Assembly: GCA_008501585.1 (NCBI GenBank)
Contig: QQUN01000050.1
Span: 1 to 64,000, forward strand
Direction of reading: 5' to 3'
From: Pseudomonadota bacterium
GTDB lineage: Bacteria; Pseudomonadota; Gammaproteobacteria; Burkholderiales; Rhodocyclaceae
DNA length: 64,000 nucleotides
Below are positions 25,339-36,724 of this stretch, piece by piece. The position numbers and the translations under genes were made by a program. Numbering within the stretch: position 1 is the stretch's first letter; every line of letters begins with the position of its first letter. Under the pieces are notes generated by a model that saw nothing but the letters and a program-made list of their open reading frames with translations, ran no database searches and was not told the DNA's origin.

Positions 25339-26364
25339 TCAGGAACCGATCTCGGGCCGCAGCAAGGGTGCCAGCCGCGCCGGCGCCTGCATGGCCTGTT
25401 CAACGATCTCCGACACCGACACCGGTCGCTGCGGACTGAGCGTCAGGCGGATACTGGCCGTCTCCCCGCTGATGAACTCGGTCAGGGTGGTGCAGGCCTT
25501 CCTGCGCGCCCCGACATCGGTGACCGGCAGGTCTCTTTCGCAGTCGCGCTGCGCCTTTTCGATGTCGGCCTTGAAGCGTGTGTCGCGCTGCGCGGCCGCC
25601 TTGCCGTCGGCCGGCGACACCGGAATGGCATAGCGCTTGTGCAGGGCGATGCTGCGCTTGACGTAGCCATCATCGCGCAGGCCGGCTTCGAGGTGCTTGA
25701 GCCGCACCTCGCCCATCGTTTCAAGCCATTGGAAAGCCATCCCCATGCCCATCATGCCCGGCGGCGGACCGCCGCGCCGGCCGCGCGGGCGATCGGGCAG
25801 CGCAAACGCCGACGGTGCCGCGCCGCCCTCCGACAGACGCGCCAATGCCCCGACACGCTCCAGCGCCAGGTCGAGACGGGCCGTCATCACATCCGGCTGC
25901 TCAAGCGCCACGGCCAGCGTCATGGTGTCGTCGTCCAGATCCATGTGCCAGGCCATGGTGAGCTTGGCCGGCGGCAGTTGCGAGCGCCCACTGGCCTGCA
26001 CGAACTCGACCTCGCCCAGCGGGCTGAAACCGTCGCTGGTGCTCACGCCATGCATCTGTACCTCGGCCCGCTTGCGTCGCGGCTCGTCAATGAAATCGTC
26101 GATATCGACCCGCGCAATGCGCATGTCCGCATTGCCCAGCACACCGGTGATGTTCACCTCGTCGAGCCGCACACTGCCGCCGAACGGCGACGCCGACACG
26201 GATTTCCAGTGCACCTGGTCGCGCATGCCGTGCTCGTCAAGCGCCTGAACAATGGCCGCCTCGGCCTTGCCGTCGGCCACCTGGCCGAGCACCGCCCAAC
26301 CCACCACGAGGGCTGCGAGCGCCCCGCCGCCGGCGAGCATCAGGTTTCGCTGACTCATCGCCAT
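25339..26364 (-). CDS. Uncharacterised membrane-anchored protein, 341 aa
   Basis: An N-terminal hydrophobic segment (NLMLAGGGALAALVVGWAVLG, about residues 7-27) should anchor the protein in the inner membrane with the rest in the periplasm. The body is beta-rich with repeats of the type SVRLDEVNITGV and DMRIARVDIDDF, faintly like DUF945/AsmA-type lipid-transfer folds. A Gly/Pro/Met-rich stretch (GRRGGPPPGMMGMGMAF) lies near residue 200, and two cysteines (CERDL, KACTTL) could pair. It is the last gene of a three-gene operon, 10 bases after its neighbour. I assign no function. Confidence 0.75.
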   Translation of the reverse strand: MAMSQRNLMLAGGGALAALVVGWAVLGQVADGKAEAAIVQALDEHGMRDQVHWKSVSASPFGGSVRLDEVNITGVLGNADMRIARVDIDDFIDEPRRKRAEVQMHGVSTSDGFSPLGEVEFVQASGRSQLPPAKLTMAWHMDLDDDTMTLAVALEQPDVMTARLDLALERVGALARLSEGGAAPSAFALPDRPRGRRGGPPPGMMGMGMAFQWLETMGEVRLKHLEAGLRDDGYVKRSIALHKRYAIPVSPADGKAAAQRDTRFKADIEKAQRDCERDLPVTDVGARRKACTTLTEFISGETASIRLTLSPQRPVSVSEIVEQAMQAPARLAPLLRPEIGS

Positions 26365-26374
26365 GGCAGCCTCC

Positions 26375-28300
<1,926 letters not shown>

Positions 28301-28302
28301 GC

Positions 28303-29148
28303 TCAGCTCAACTGCCAGGCGCCGTCGGCACTCTGGCAGGCATCGACGGTCTTGCGTTCTTCACCGTCGGCGGTCTTGACCCGATAGTCCACCGTACGGC
28401 AGGTGGTCTTCACCGCCACCTGTTCGCTGACGGCAGCACTCGGCTCAATGGCATCGAGATCAAACCCCTGGGCACTCGCCGAGGCGGTCGAGATGGCGTC
28501 CAGGTCGGTTGGCGCATCCTTGGCCGCGGTCGGCACCGGTCCCACCAGGGGCGCATAGACATAGCCGACCGTCACGCCCTTGCGGCCGACAGCGATCCAG
28601 TCATTGTCGGTACGCCCGAGGGCGGTGAAGGTCTGCCCCTCGAGGAAGCCCCCCACTTTCTCGGCATCCGTGCCCGGGCCGGCGCGCAGATTGGCGGACT
28701 TGATGGCATGGTAAGGCTGGTTGATGACCGCCATGTTCTGCACGGTCGCAATCTTGGGCGCGCGACGCAGGGTCTGCTGCGTGGTGACGGTTTTGCTCGA
28801 CACCGGCGTGATCGTGGCGCTGGCGCCACTGTGGCCGGACTGCCAGGCCACCGGCCGGCCCGAGTCGAGCGCCTCTTGCGTACTGGCCGCCAGCGCGGCG
28901 CGGTCGCGCTCATCGAGCCGGGCACCAATCCAGTTCCCCAGCGCCCCGCCCGCCAACGCACCGGCAAGGATGGCCAGGTCTCGCCCCGAGCCCTTGCCGA
29001 CCTGGCTGCCGATCAAGGCGCCACCCACCGCCCCGAGCACCGACCCCATGGTCTGCTTCGACATACCGCCTTCGCCGGTCGTTGCACAGCCGCCAACACT
29101 CAGCGCGAGCGCTGCGGCAATGATGGTGAGGTGTCTGGCTGTTGACAT
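28303..29148 (-). CDS. Glycine-zipper lipoprotein with SH3-like domain
   Basis: The 281-aa protein starts with a lipoprotein signal (LTIIAAALALSVGGC, lipobox VGGC). A glycine-zipper membrane segment of the 17-kDa surface antigen type follows (GSVLGAVGGALIGSQVGKGS, LAGALAGGALGNWIGARLDE), then a bacterial SH3 domain (about residues 150-215, YHAIKSANLRAGPGTDAEKV, WIAVGRKGVTVGYVYAPLVG). SH3b domains usually bind cell-wall peptides. ATG 29148 follows GGGAGCG. It is the first gene of the three-gene envelope operon and may form the outer-membrane end of the complex (inference). Confidence 0.85.
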   Translation of the reverse strand: MSTARHLTIIAAALALSVGGCATTGEGGMSKQTMGSVLGAVGGALIGSQVGKGSGRDLAILAGALAGGALGNWIGARLDERDRAALAASTQEALDSGRPVAWQSGHSGASATITPVSSKTVTTQQTLRRAPKIATVQNMAVINQPYHAIKSANLRAGPGTDAEKVGGFLEGQTFTALGRTDNDWIAVGRKGVTVGYVYAPLVGPVPTAAKDAPTDLDAISTASASAQGFDLDAIEPSAAVSEQVAVKTTCRTVDYRVKTADGEERKTVDACQSADGAWQLS

Positions 29149-29451
29149 GAGACGCGCTCCCCCGATCGCCCGTCCGACCCCGCACAGGCGACCGCGATCA
29201 ATGGCCGCCGTTGGGGCGACCCGACAAGCATCGCCCGGCACGGGTCGCATGACCACGCGCCCCGGCACGATGACTTCCGCGCGCGGGTACGCGGGTGGCC
29301 CGGATGCGCCGCCCTTGGAGGCTTTTGCTTACAAACTGACTATAGAAACCGACCCATCCGAATACAAGCCGGCCGCCACGCGGTGCGGCGCGCCGCCGAT
29401 TCGCCCGATGCCGCGCCATGGCATATGCTATGCGTGTTTCCCCGCTCAACG
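29149..29451. other. Divergent intergenic region
   Basis: This 303-base gap separates the envelope operon from the CBS-PAS kinase operon and must hold both promoters. A TATAGA element at 29341-29346 could be the -10 box for the kinase, but no good -35 hexamer lies 16-18 bases upstream. I see no gene and no strong hairpin. Confidence 0.4.
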
Positions 29452-32400
29452 ATGACTGGCCCCGCCATGGAAGAACCGACCCTCTCCGAGCTGTGTTCGG
29501 GCGACTTCGCGGTCGCCGGCCCCGACACGCCGATTGCGGAGATTGCACATCTGGTGGCCGGACACCCCATGCTGGTGGCAGTCGTGGCGGACCGCCCGGT
29601 CGGCGTGCTGACCGCCGCCATGGTGCTGTCTGCACCGCTGAACGGCAACGAGACGGTCGCCGAACGCATGGCGCCGCCGCCGGTGCTCGATGCCCGCGCC
29701 GACTGCACCACCGGCTACCGGCATCTGCGCAACACCCCCCTGCGCGCGCTGGTGCTGGTCGACGACAGCGGCGGCGTGGTGGGCGTGATCGGCGAACGCG
29801 AGCTGTTATCGCATTTTGCGACCCGGGCCGAGGCGCTGGCGCCCAAGCCGACCCTCGAGTCCACCGACATTTCGCTGCGCAAGGCGCTCAACGCCGTACG
29901 CCACAGCGACCGGGTGCTCGACTCGGTGTTCTCCGCCTTGCCGGACCTGTTCTTCTGCATGCGCCGCGACGGCACGATCATCGACTATCGCGCCCGCCAG
30001 GATGACGATCTGTACGCCCCGCCGGCGTATTTCCTCGGCAAACGGATGCAGGACGTGCTCCCCGAGGCCACTGCCCGCCAGTTCTCCACCCATCTGACGC
30101 AAGCGATCAACACCGGGCAACTTGTCAGCTTCGACTACACCCTCGAGATGTCCGGCGACACGCGCCGCTTCGAGGCCCGGATATGCCCGCTCGACGAGCA
30201 TGAGCAAATCATTGCCGTGGTGCGCGACATCACCGACAGCTACGCGACCAGCCAGGCCCTGCGCGAGAGCGAGGCCCGCCTGAATTTTGCGCTCGAGGCC
30301 GCCGAGGGGGGCGTGTGGGACTGGGACCTGCCCAGCGACACCTGGCGCGCCAGTGCGCGGTTTTTCACGCAACTGGGCGACCCGCCGGACGAGGCCCCGC
30401 AGCGGCTCGACAGCTGGCTGCCACGCATTCACCCGGATGATCGCGCCCTCTTCCTCCGCCACATGAACGCCCAGCGCACCCTTGGCGCGCCACCGTTCGA
30501 CATCGAGATCCGGATGCAGCATGCCGATGGCAGCGAGCACTGGATCCGGCGCAAGGGAAAAACCGTTGCCTGGGACGCCAGCGCCCGACCGGTGCGGGTG
30601 GTCGGCACGCACACCGACATCACCGCCCACAAGGCCGACGAACTCGCCCTGCAAGCGCTCAACCGCAAGCTGGAGAGCGCGCAGAGCATGGCCCATGTCG
30701 GCTGGTGGGAATGGTCGCCGGCCACCGGCGAGACCGTCTGCTCCGACGAGCTGATGCGCATGCATGGCCTGGCCACCGATGCCCCCGCGCCACGGCTCGA
30801 AGCCTGGGTCAATCATGTGGTCAGCGAAGATCGCGACCTTGTGCGCCAGGCGCTCGACACCGCGCTGAGCACCGGCCTGCTGGCCTGCGAATTCAGCATC
30901 CACCGCTACGACACGGGTGAGCGGCGTGACTTCAAGACGAGCGGCTATGTTTCCTTCGACGCCAGGCGCCAGCCCCTGAGGCTGTTCGGCGTCACCGCCG
31001 ACGTCACCGAACTGCGCGACCTGGGCCGCCGCTACGCCCAGGCCGCACGCATCGGCGAATCGGCCGCATGGGAGATCTGGCCAAACGAAGGCCGCCTGCA
31101 GGTCGACGCCAACCTGGCCTGGCTGACCGGCGACACCCCGGACAGCCTGCCAACCAGCCTCAGCGGCTGGCTGTCGCGCCTGCCTGAAGAGGACGCCGAG
31201 GCGTTTCTCGCCGCCCTCACCGCCATCGCCCGCGGCGACACCGACACCCTCAAGCTCGACCACCGCATCCTTCGCTGCGACGGGCTGACCGGCTGGCTGC
31301 ATGTCCAGGGCCAGCGCATCTCCGGGCCCGACGAAACCCCCGTCTGCGTGCTCGGTTCCTGGGTCGACATCACCGAGCACAAGCAGGCCGAAGCGCAGCT
31401 ACGCGACAGCGAAACCCGCTTTCGCGCCCTCACCACACTGGCCCCGGTCGGCATCTACCACACCGACGCCGCCGGCCGCCTGCTCTACGCCAACCGGCGC
31501 TGGTGCACAATCGCCGGCCTCGCGCCGGCACAGGCCCATGACGATGGCTGGGCCAATGCCCTGCACCCGGACGACCGCGAACACATCGTGTCGCGCTGGC
31601 AGCGCGCGGTCGGCTCAGGCCAGGCCTTTGAAGCGGAATACCGCTATCGCCGCAGCAACGGCGAGATCGCCTGGGTGGTCGGGGCCGCCGAAGCGCTGCA
31701 CGACGCCGAGGGCAAGGTCTCGGGCTATCTTGGCATCACCCTCGACATCACCGAGCGCATCGAGGCCGACAACGCCCGACGCGAGCACATCCACCTGCTC
31801 GAATCGCTGGAAAAAATCGACGCCGCACTGAGCCGCAGCCGCAGCGTGGACGATGCGCTGACCCTGGGCACCGCCGCCATTCTCGACATCCTCGACTGCG
31901 ACCGCTGCTGGCTGATCTTCCCCTGCGATCCCAGCGCCGAGAGCTGGTCAATTCCCGCCGAATCGACCCGGCCCGACTATCCCGGCGCCAGCACCCAGCT
32001 CGACCGCTGCGCCATGACGCCGGACGTGGCGGACATCTGCCGCGCCGCACTGGACAGCCCAAGCCCCTACATCCTTGTCGACGGCGAAGACGACGGCGTC
32101 CTTGCCCCGCAAAAGGAACGCTTCGGTGTCCGCTCGATCATGCTCACGCCCCTGCGCCCCTCGACCGGCCCCGCCTGGGCCCTGGGCGTGCACCAGTGCA
32201 GCCATGCACGGCACTGGCGACCGAGCGAACAGCGACTGTTCGCCGAAGCGGCGCGCCGCATGGTCGGCGCCATCGAACGCCACACCCTGGTCGAGCAATT
32301 GCGCGCCAGTGAAAACCGCTACCGCTCGGTCGTCGAAGACCTGCCCGTCCTGCTGTGCCGGAACCGCCCCGACGGCATCATCGAGTTCGTCAACACCGCC

Positions 32401-33813
32401 TACTGCGAGTATTTCGGCAAACCGCGCGAGGCGCTGATCGGGCACAACCTGCTCGAGCTGATCCCGGCCGAACAACGCGACGCCGTCGCCACCCGGCTGG
32501 CCGCCCTGACGGCCGACAACCCGGTGCTGACGCATGAGCACGAAGTGCTCGACGCCAACGGCCAGACCCGCTGGCAGCGCTGGACCAACCGCGCCATCTG
32601 CGACGCCCACGGCCAGGTGCGGGTACTGCAGGCCTTTGGCGAGGACATCACCGAACGCAAGCGCGTCGAGCTGGCCCTCGTCCGCCAGCAACGCGAACTG
32701 GCCGAGGCGCAACAGCAGGCACATCTGGGCAGTTTTGTCTGGAACATCAGCAGCGACGAGATCCGCTGGTCCGACGAGCTCTTCCGCCTGTTCGGGCTGG
32801 ACCCGCTCGCCCAGCCGCCAAGCTACCCCCTGTTTCTCGACGCCGTGCATCCGGACGACACCGCCCGTGTCGACGCCGCCTTCAAGGCCGCCTTGAAGAG
32901 CGCCACCCCCTTTCGCGAAGAGTTCCGGCTCAAGCGCCCCGACGGCGCCCACTGCTGGCTGTTTGCCAACGGCCGGATCGAAACCGAGCACGGAGGCCGA
33001 GCCGTGTTCATGCGCGGCACCCTGCTCGACATCACCGAGCGCGTGCACGCCACCGAAGCGCTGCAACGCGCGCACGACGAGCTGGAACTGCGCGTCGAGC
33101 AGCGCACGGCAGAACTCAAGAGCACCAACGCCGAACTCGAAGCCTTTACCTACGCCGCATCGCATGACCTGCGCGCGCCGCTGCGCGCCATCCAGGGCTT
33201 CCAGCGCGCGCTGGAGGAAGACTTCGGCACCGAACTGCCCGACGGCGCGCGGGACTTCCTTGCCGAAATCGCCACGGCCAGCGTCCGCATGGGCGAGCTG
33301 ATCGACGGGCTGCTGGAGCTATCGCGCAGCAGCCGTGCCTCGCTGGTCCGCCAGCCGCTCGACCTGGGCGAGATGGCCGAGTCGATCCACGCCCGCCTGG
33401 CCCGCCAACAGCCCGAGCGCACCGTCACGCTGCGCTGCAACGGCGACCTCACTGCCCGCGGCGACAGCCGCCTGCTCGCCACCGTCATGCAAAACCTGCT
33501 CGAAAATGCCTGGAAATACTCGGCGGGCCGGGCACAGGCCACGATCACCCTCACCAGTAGCATGCGCAATGGGCAGAAGGTATATTGTGTCGAAGACAAC
33601 GGCGCCGGCTTCGATCAAGCCTTTGCCAACAAGCTGTTCGAGCCCTTTCAGCGCCTGCACCACCCCAGCGAATTCCCGGGCATCGGTATCGGCTTGGCCA
33701 CCGTTGCACGTATCGTCAGGCGCCACGGCGGCTGGATCGAAGGTGAGGGTCGCCCGGGAGAAGGCGCCCGCTTCCGGTTCAGCCTCGGAACACACGCGGG
33801 AGAAGTGGCATGA
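29452..33813 (+). CDS. CBS-PAS(7)-GAF hybrid sensor histidine kinase
   Basis: This giant 1453-aa cytoplasmic kinase has an N-terminal CBS pair (about 10-125, VLVDDSGGVVGVIGERELL). PAS modules lie near 150-260, 270-395, 405-520, 525-650 and 655-775, a GAF domain at 785-945, then PAS modules at 950-1070 and 1080-1205. A phytochrome-type HisKA (His1238 in SHDLRAPLRAIQGF) and HATPase_c (DNGAGFDQAFANKLFEPFQR, GIGIGLATVARIV) follow. CBS pairs bind adenine nucleotides, so energy state may be one input. There is no transmembrane segment. The start is either ATG 29452 or 29467. Its stop overlaps the start of a single-domain receiver gene, the probable phosphate acceptor. Confidence 0.92.
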   Translation: MTGPAMEEPTLSELCSGDFAVAGPDTPIAEIAHLVAGHPMLVAVVADRPVGVLTAAMVLSAPLNGNETVAERMAPPPVLDARADCTTGYRHLRNTPLRALVLVDDSGGVVGVIGERELLSHFATRAEALAPKPTLESTDISLRKALNAVRHSDRVLDSVFSALPDLFFCMRRDGTIIDYRARQDDDLYAPPAYFLGKRMQDVLPEATARQFSTHLTQAINTGQLVSFDYTLEMSGDTRRFEARICPLDEHEQIIAVVRDITDSYATSQALRESEARLNFALEAAEGGVWDWDLPSDTWRASARFFTQLGDPPDEAPQRLDSWLPRIHPDDRALFLRHMNAQRTLGAPPFDIEIRMQHADGSEHWIRRKGKTVAWDASARPVRVVGTHTDITAHKADELALQALNRKLESAQSMAHVGWWEWSPATGETVCSDELMRMHGLATDAPAPRLEAWVNHVVSEDRDLVRQALDTALSTGLLACEFSIHRYDTGERRDFKTSGYVSFDARRQPLRLFGVTADVTELRDLGRRYAQAARIGESAAWEIWPNEGRLQVDANLAWLTGDTPDSLPTSLSGWLSRLPEEDAEAFLAALTAIARGDTDTLKLDHRILRCDGLTGWLHVQGQRISGPDETPVCVLGSWVDITEHKQAEAQLRDSETRFRALTTLAPVGIYHTDAAGRLLYANRRWCTIAGLAPAQAHDDGWANALHPDDREHIVSRWQRAVGSGQAFEAEYRYRRSNGEIAWVVGAAEALHDAEGKVSGYLGITLDITERIEADNARREHIHLLESLEKIDAALSRSRSVDDALTLGTAAILDILDCDRCWLIFPCDPSAESWSIPAESTRPDYPGASTQLDRCAMTPDVADICRAALDSPSPYILVDGEDDGVLAPQKERFGVRSIMLTPLRPSTGPAWALGVHQCSHARHWRPSEQRLFAEAARRMVGAIERHTLVEQLRASENRYRSVVEDLPVLLCRNRPDGIIEFVNTAYCEYFGKPREALIGHNLLELIPAEQRDAVATRLAALTADNPVLTHEHEVLDANGQTRWQRWTNRAICDAHGQVRVLQAFGEDITERKRVELALVRQQRELAEAQQQAHLGSFVWNISSDEIRWSDELFRLFGLDPLAQPPSYPLFLDAVHPDDTARVDAAFKAALKSATPFREEFRLKRPDGAHCWLFANGRIETEHGGRAVFMRGTLLDITERVHATEALQRAHDELELRVEQRTAELKSTNAELEAFTYAASHDLRAPLRAIQGFQRALEEDFGTELPDGARDFLAEIATASVRMGELIDGLLELSRSSRASLVRQPLDLGEMAESIHARLARQQPERTVTLRCNGDLTARGDSRLLATVMQNLLENAWKYSAGRAQATITLTSSMRNGQKVYCVEDNGAGFDQAFANKLFEPFQRLHHPSEFPGIGIGLATVARIVRRHGGWIEGEGRPGEGARFRFSLGTHAGEVA

Positions 33814-34253
33814 TGCATCGCAAGTTGCTGCTGGTTGAGGACGACGCACAGGATCTGCGCCTGACGCTGCGCGCGCTCAAGCGCATCAACGTGGTCAACG
33901 AGGTGGACGTGGTCCAGGACGGCGCCGCGGCGCTCGACTACCTGCTCTGCCGTGGCAGCCACGCCGGCCGTGACCCGTCCGAGGGGCCCGCCGTCGTGCT
34001 GCTGGACATCCGTCTGCCCAAGCTCAGCGGGCTCGAAGTCCTCGAGCAGATGCGCGCCGACGAGCGCACCCGCAAGACACCGGTGGTCATGCTCACCTCG
34101 TCCGACGAGGAGCAGGACATCCTGCGCAGCTACGATCTGGGTGCCAACAGCTATGTACGAAAACCGCTCGATCCGGGCGAGTTTACCGAGTCGGTCGCCC
34201 AACTCGGCCTGTACTGGATGCTGCTCAACGAACCGCCCAAGAGCAACGAATGA
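33810..34253 (+). CDS. Single-domain response regulator, Rcp1-like
   Basis: The 147-aa receiver has no output domain: acidic residues Asp11/Asp12, phosphoacceptor Asp66 in VVLLDIRLPKLSGLEVLEQM, MLTSSDEEQDI and Lys in SYVRKPLDP. The C-terminal LGLYWMLLNEPP is typical of Rcp1-type partners of phytochrome-like kinases. It overlaps both neighbours by 4 bases (ATGA), so it is translated as the middle gene of a kinase-receiver-GGDEF/EAL operon. It probably carries phosphate from the giant kinase or acts as a phosphate sink. Confidence 0.95.
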   Translation: MMHRKLLLVEDDAQDLRLTLRALKRINVVNEVDVVQDGAAALDYLLCRGSHAGRDPSEGPAVVLLDIRLPKLSGLEVLEQMRADERTRKTPVVMLTSSDEEQDILRSYDLGANSYVRKPLDPGEFTESVAQLGLYWMLLNEPPKSNE

Positions 34254-36724
34254 GAAACGCGCTGAATATCCTGGTCATTGAAGACAATGAACAGGATTTT
34301 CGCCTTCTCGAGCGCCACCTCGCGCGCAGCCACCTGAACAGCACATGCACCCAGGCGGGCAACGCCGCGGCACTGGCCGAGGCGCTGGCCCGCACCGACA
34401 CGCCCTGGCACATCATCCTCAGCGACTACCAGCTGCCCGACATCGACATCCGGCGCACGGTCGCCCAACTGGCCCGCTCACACCCAGACACCCCCGTCAT
34501 CCTCGTCTCCGGCACCATCGGCGAGGAGACCGCGGTCGACCTGCTGCGGGCCGGCGTGGCCGATTTTGTCAGCAAATCGAATCTCACCCGGCTCGTCCCC
34601 GCCATCGACCGCGCCGTGGCTGCCGCCGCAACGCGCCGGGCCCGGCAGCACGCCGAGCGCGAACTGCAATTGCGCGATCGCGCGCTGTCCGCCGCGGTCA
34701 ACGGCGTCATCATCACCCTGGCCGACGACGACATGCCCGTGGTGTACGTCAACCCGGCCATCGAGCGCATCACCGGTTACCCGGCAAGCGAGGTGCTCGG
34801 GCGCAACTGCCGCTTTCTGCAGGGCGACGATCGCGACCAGGCAGACATTGCCCGGATCCACGACGCACTGTCCCGCGGCGACGCCTGCCGCGCCGTGCTG
34901 CGCAACTACCGCAAGGACGGCAGCCTGTTCTGGAACCGGATGAGCATCTGGCCGGTCAAGGCGCCGCAGGGGCACACCACCCATTTCGTCGGCATCCAGG
35001 AGGACATCACCGAGCAGCGCCAGGCCGATGAGCGCCTTCGCCAGGCGGCGGCGGTGTTCGACAGCAGCACCGAGGGGATGATGATCACCGACCTGTCCGC
35101 GAACATCATTGAAGTCAATCGCGCCTTTGTCGAGATCACCGGCTACGAGCATGATGAAGTCATCGGCCAGTCCACCCGCCTGCTGCGCTCCGGCCAGCAC
35201 CCCCCGGCGTTCTACCAGGCGCTGTGGCGCAGCCTGCTCGATACCGGCCAATGGCGCGGCGAGGTCTGGAACCGCCGCAAAAACGGCGAGATCTACCCCG
35301 AGTGGCTGACACTCAGCACCGTGCTGGACGACGCCGGCGAGCCGGTGTTCTACGCCGGCGTGTTCTCCGACATCACCAGCGTCAAGCAATCGGCACAGCA
35401 GCTCGAGCACCTGGCCCACCACGACCCGCTCACCGACCTGCCCAACCGCATGCTGCTCAACGCACGCCTGCATCATGCGATCGAACACGCCACCCGCAGT
35501 GGCGCATCGCTGGCCGTGCTGTTTCTCGACCTCGACCGCTTCAAGAACATCAACGATGTCTACGGCCACCCCTTTGGCGACCAGCTGCTGCGCCAGGTGG
35601 CTGAGCGCCTGCGTGACTGCGTGCGGCTTGACGACACCGTCGCCCGCCTCGGCGGTGACGAGTTCGTGGTCCTGCTCGAGGAGGTCAAGGAACCCCACAG
35701 CGCCGCGCTGGTGGCCGAAAAGATCCAGCTCGCGCTCAACCAGCCCTTCGCCATCGAGTTGCGCGAACAGTTCGTCACCGCGAGCATCGGCATCAGCATC
35801 TTCCCGCGCGACGGCACCGACGCAGCCGACCTCATCCGCAACGCCGACGCCGCCATGTACCAGGTCAAGGAGGGCGGGCGCTTCGGCTTCGCCTTCTACA
35901 CCCCGGAACTGACCCGCAAGGCCACCGAGCGCGTCCGCCTGGAAAACGACCTGCACAAGGCCCTCGACCTCGACCAGCTCCAGCTGCACTACCAGCCACA
36001 GGTGGACTTGACGAGTGGCCGGATCACCGGCGTCGAAGCCCTGTTGCGCTGGCAGCACCCCACGCGGGGCCTGCTCTACCCGCCCGCCTTCATCCCGATC
36101 GCCGAGGAAAGCGGCCTGATGCCTCGCATCGGACGCTGGATTCTCCACACCGCCTGCCGGCAGGCCCGTCAGTGGCTGGACGCCGGCATCGACGTTGGCC
36201 GCATTGGCGTCAATATTGCCGCCTCGCAGCTGCGCCGCGGTGATCTCGTCGCGCTCACCCGCGACACCCTCGCCGAGACCGGCCTTCCGGCCGCGGCGCT
36301 GGAGCTGGAAGTCACCGAAGGGTTCATCATGCAACAAGCGGCTGAAGCCATCCCCCGCCTCGACGCCCTGCGCCAGCTCGGTGCCGCCATCGCCATCGAC
36401 GACTTCGGCACCGGTTACTCCTCACTGTCCTATCTCAAACGGCTCCCGATCACCCGCCTCAAGATCGACCAGTCCTTTGTGCGCGACATCCCCGGCGACA
36501 AGGACGACGCGGCCATTACACGTGCCATCATTGCACTGGCCAACAGCATGGGGCTGGATGTCATCGCCGAGGGTGTGGAGAGCGCCGAGCAGGTCGCCTT
36601 CCTGATCAACGAAGGCTGCCATTCTGGTCAGGGGCATCGCTACTGCGCAGCCGAGCCTGCCAGCGTGCTCACCCCCTGGCTACAGCAGCACTGCCGCCAC
36701 GCGGCCGACCCGGCCGCCGGCTGA
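34250..36724 (+). CDS. REC-LOV-PAS-GGDEF-EAL protein, probable light-responsive c-di-GMP enzyme
   Basis: The 824-aa protein starts with a receiver (residues 1-125, LVIEDNEQDFRLLERHLA, IILSDYQLPDIDI). A PAS module at about 140-265 carries the LOV flavin signature GRNCRFLQGDDRDQADIARI, with the adduct-forming Cys187, plus NYRKDGSLFWNRMSI and FVGIQEDIT. A second PAS (270-390) follows. The GGDEF domain has an intact GGDEF at 468-472 and an RxxD I-site (RLDD) five residues before it. The EAL domain has Glu596 in GVEALLRW, ELEVTEGF, DDFGTGYSSLSYLKRLPI and AEGVESAEQ. Both catalytic domains look active, so it may make and degrade c-di-GMP. Blue-light and phosphorylation control is inferred. Confidence 0.93.
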   Translation: MRNALNILVIEDNEQDFRLLERHLARSHLNSTCTQAGNAAALAEALARTDTPWHIILSDYQLPDIDIRRTVAQLARSHPDTPVILVSGTIGEETAVDLLRAGVADFVSKSNLTRLVPAIDRAVAAAATRRARQHAERELQLRDRALSAAVNGVIITLADDDMPVVYVNPAIERITGYPASEVLGRNCRFLQGDDRDQADIARIHDALSRGDACRAVLRNYRKDGSLFWNRMSIWPVKAPQGHTTHFVGIQEDITEQRQADERLRQAAAVFDSSTEGMMITDLSANIIEVNRAFVEITGYEHDEVIGQSTRLLRSGQHPPAFYQALWRSLLDTGQWRGEVWNRRKNGEIYPEWLTLSTVLDDAGEPVFYAGVFSDITSVKQSAQQLEHLAHHDPLTDLPNRMLLNARLHHAIEHATRSGASLAVLFLDLDRFKNINDVYGHPFGDQLLRQVAERLRDCVRLDDTVARLGGDEFVVLLEEVKEPHSAALVAEKIQLALNQPFAIELREQFVTASIGISIFPRDGTDAADLIRNADAAMYQVKEGGRFGFAFYTPELTRKATERVRLENDLHKALDLDQLQLHYQPQVDLTSGRITGVEALLRWQHPTRGLLYPPAFIPIAEESGLMPRIGRWILHTACRQARQWLDAGIDVGRIGVNIAASQLRRGDLVALTRDTLAETGLPAAALELEVTEGFIMQQAAEAIPRLDALRQLGAAIAIDDFGTGYSSLSYLKRLPITRLKIDQSFVRDIPGDKDDAAITRAIIALANSMGLDVIAEGVESAEQVAFLINEGCHSGQGHRYCAAEPASVLTPWLQQHCRHAADPAAG

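Noticed and set aside
34478..36337. A 619-codon minus-strand open frame
   Set aside because: It is antisense to the REC-LOV-GGDEF-EAL gene; no motif supports it.
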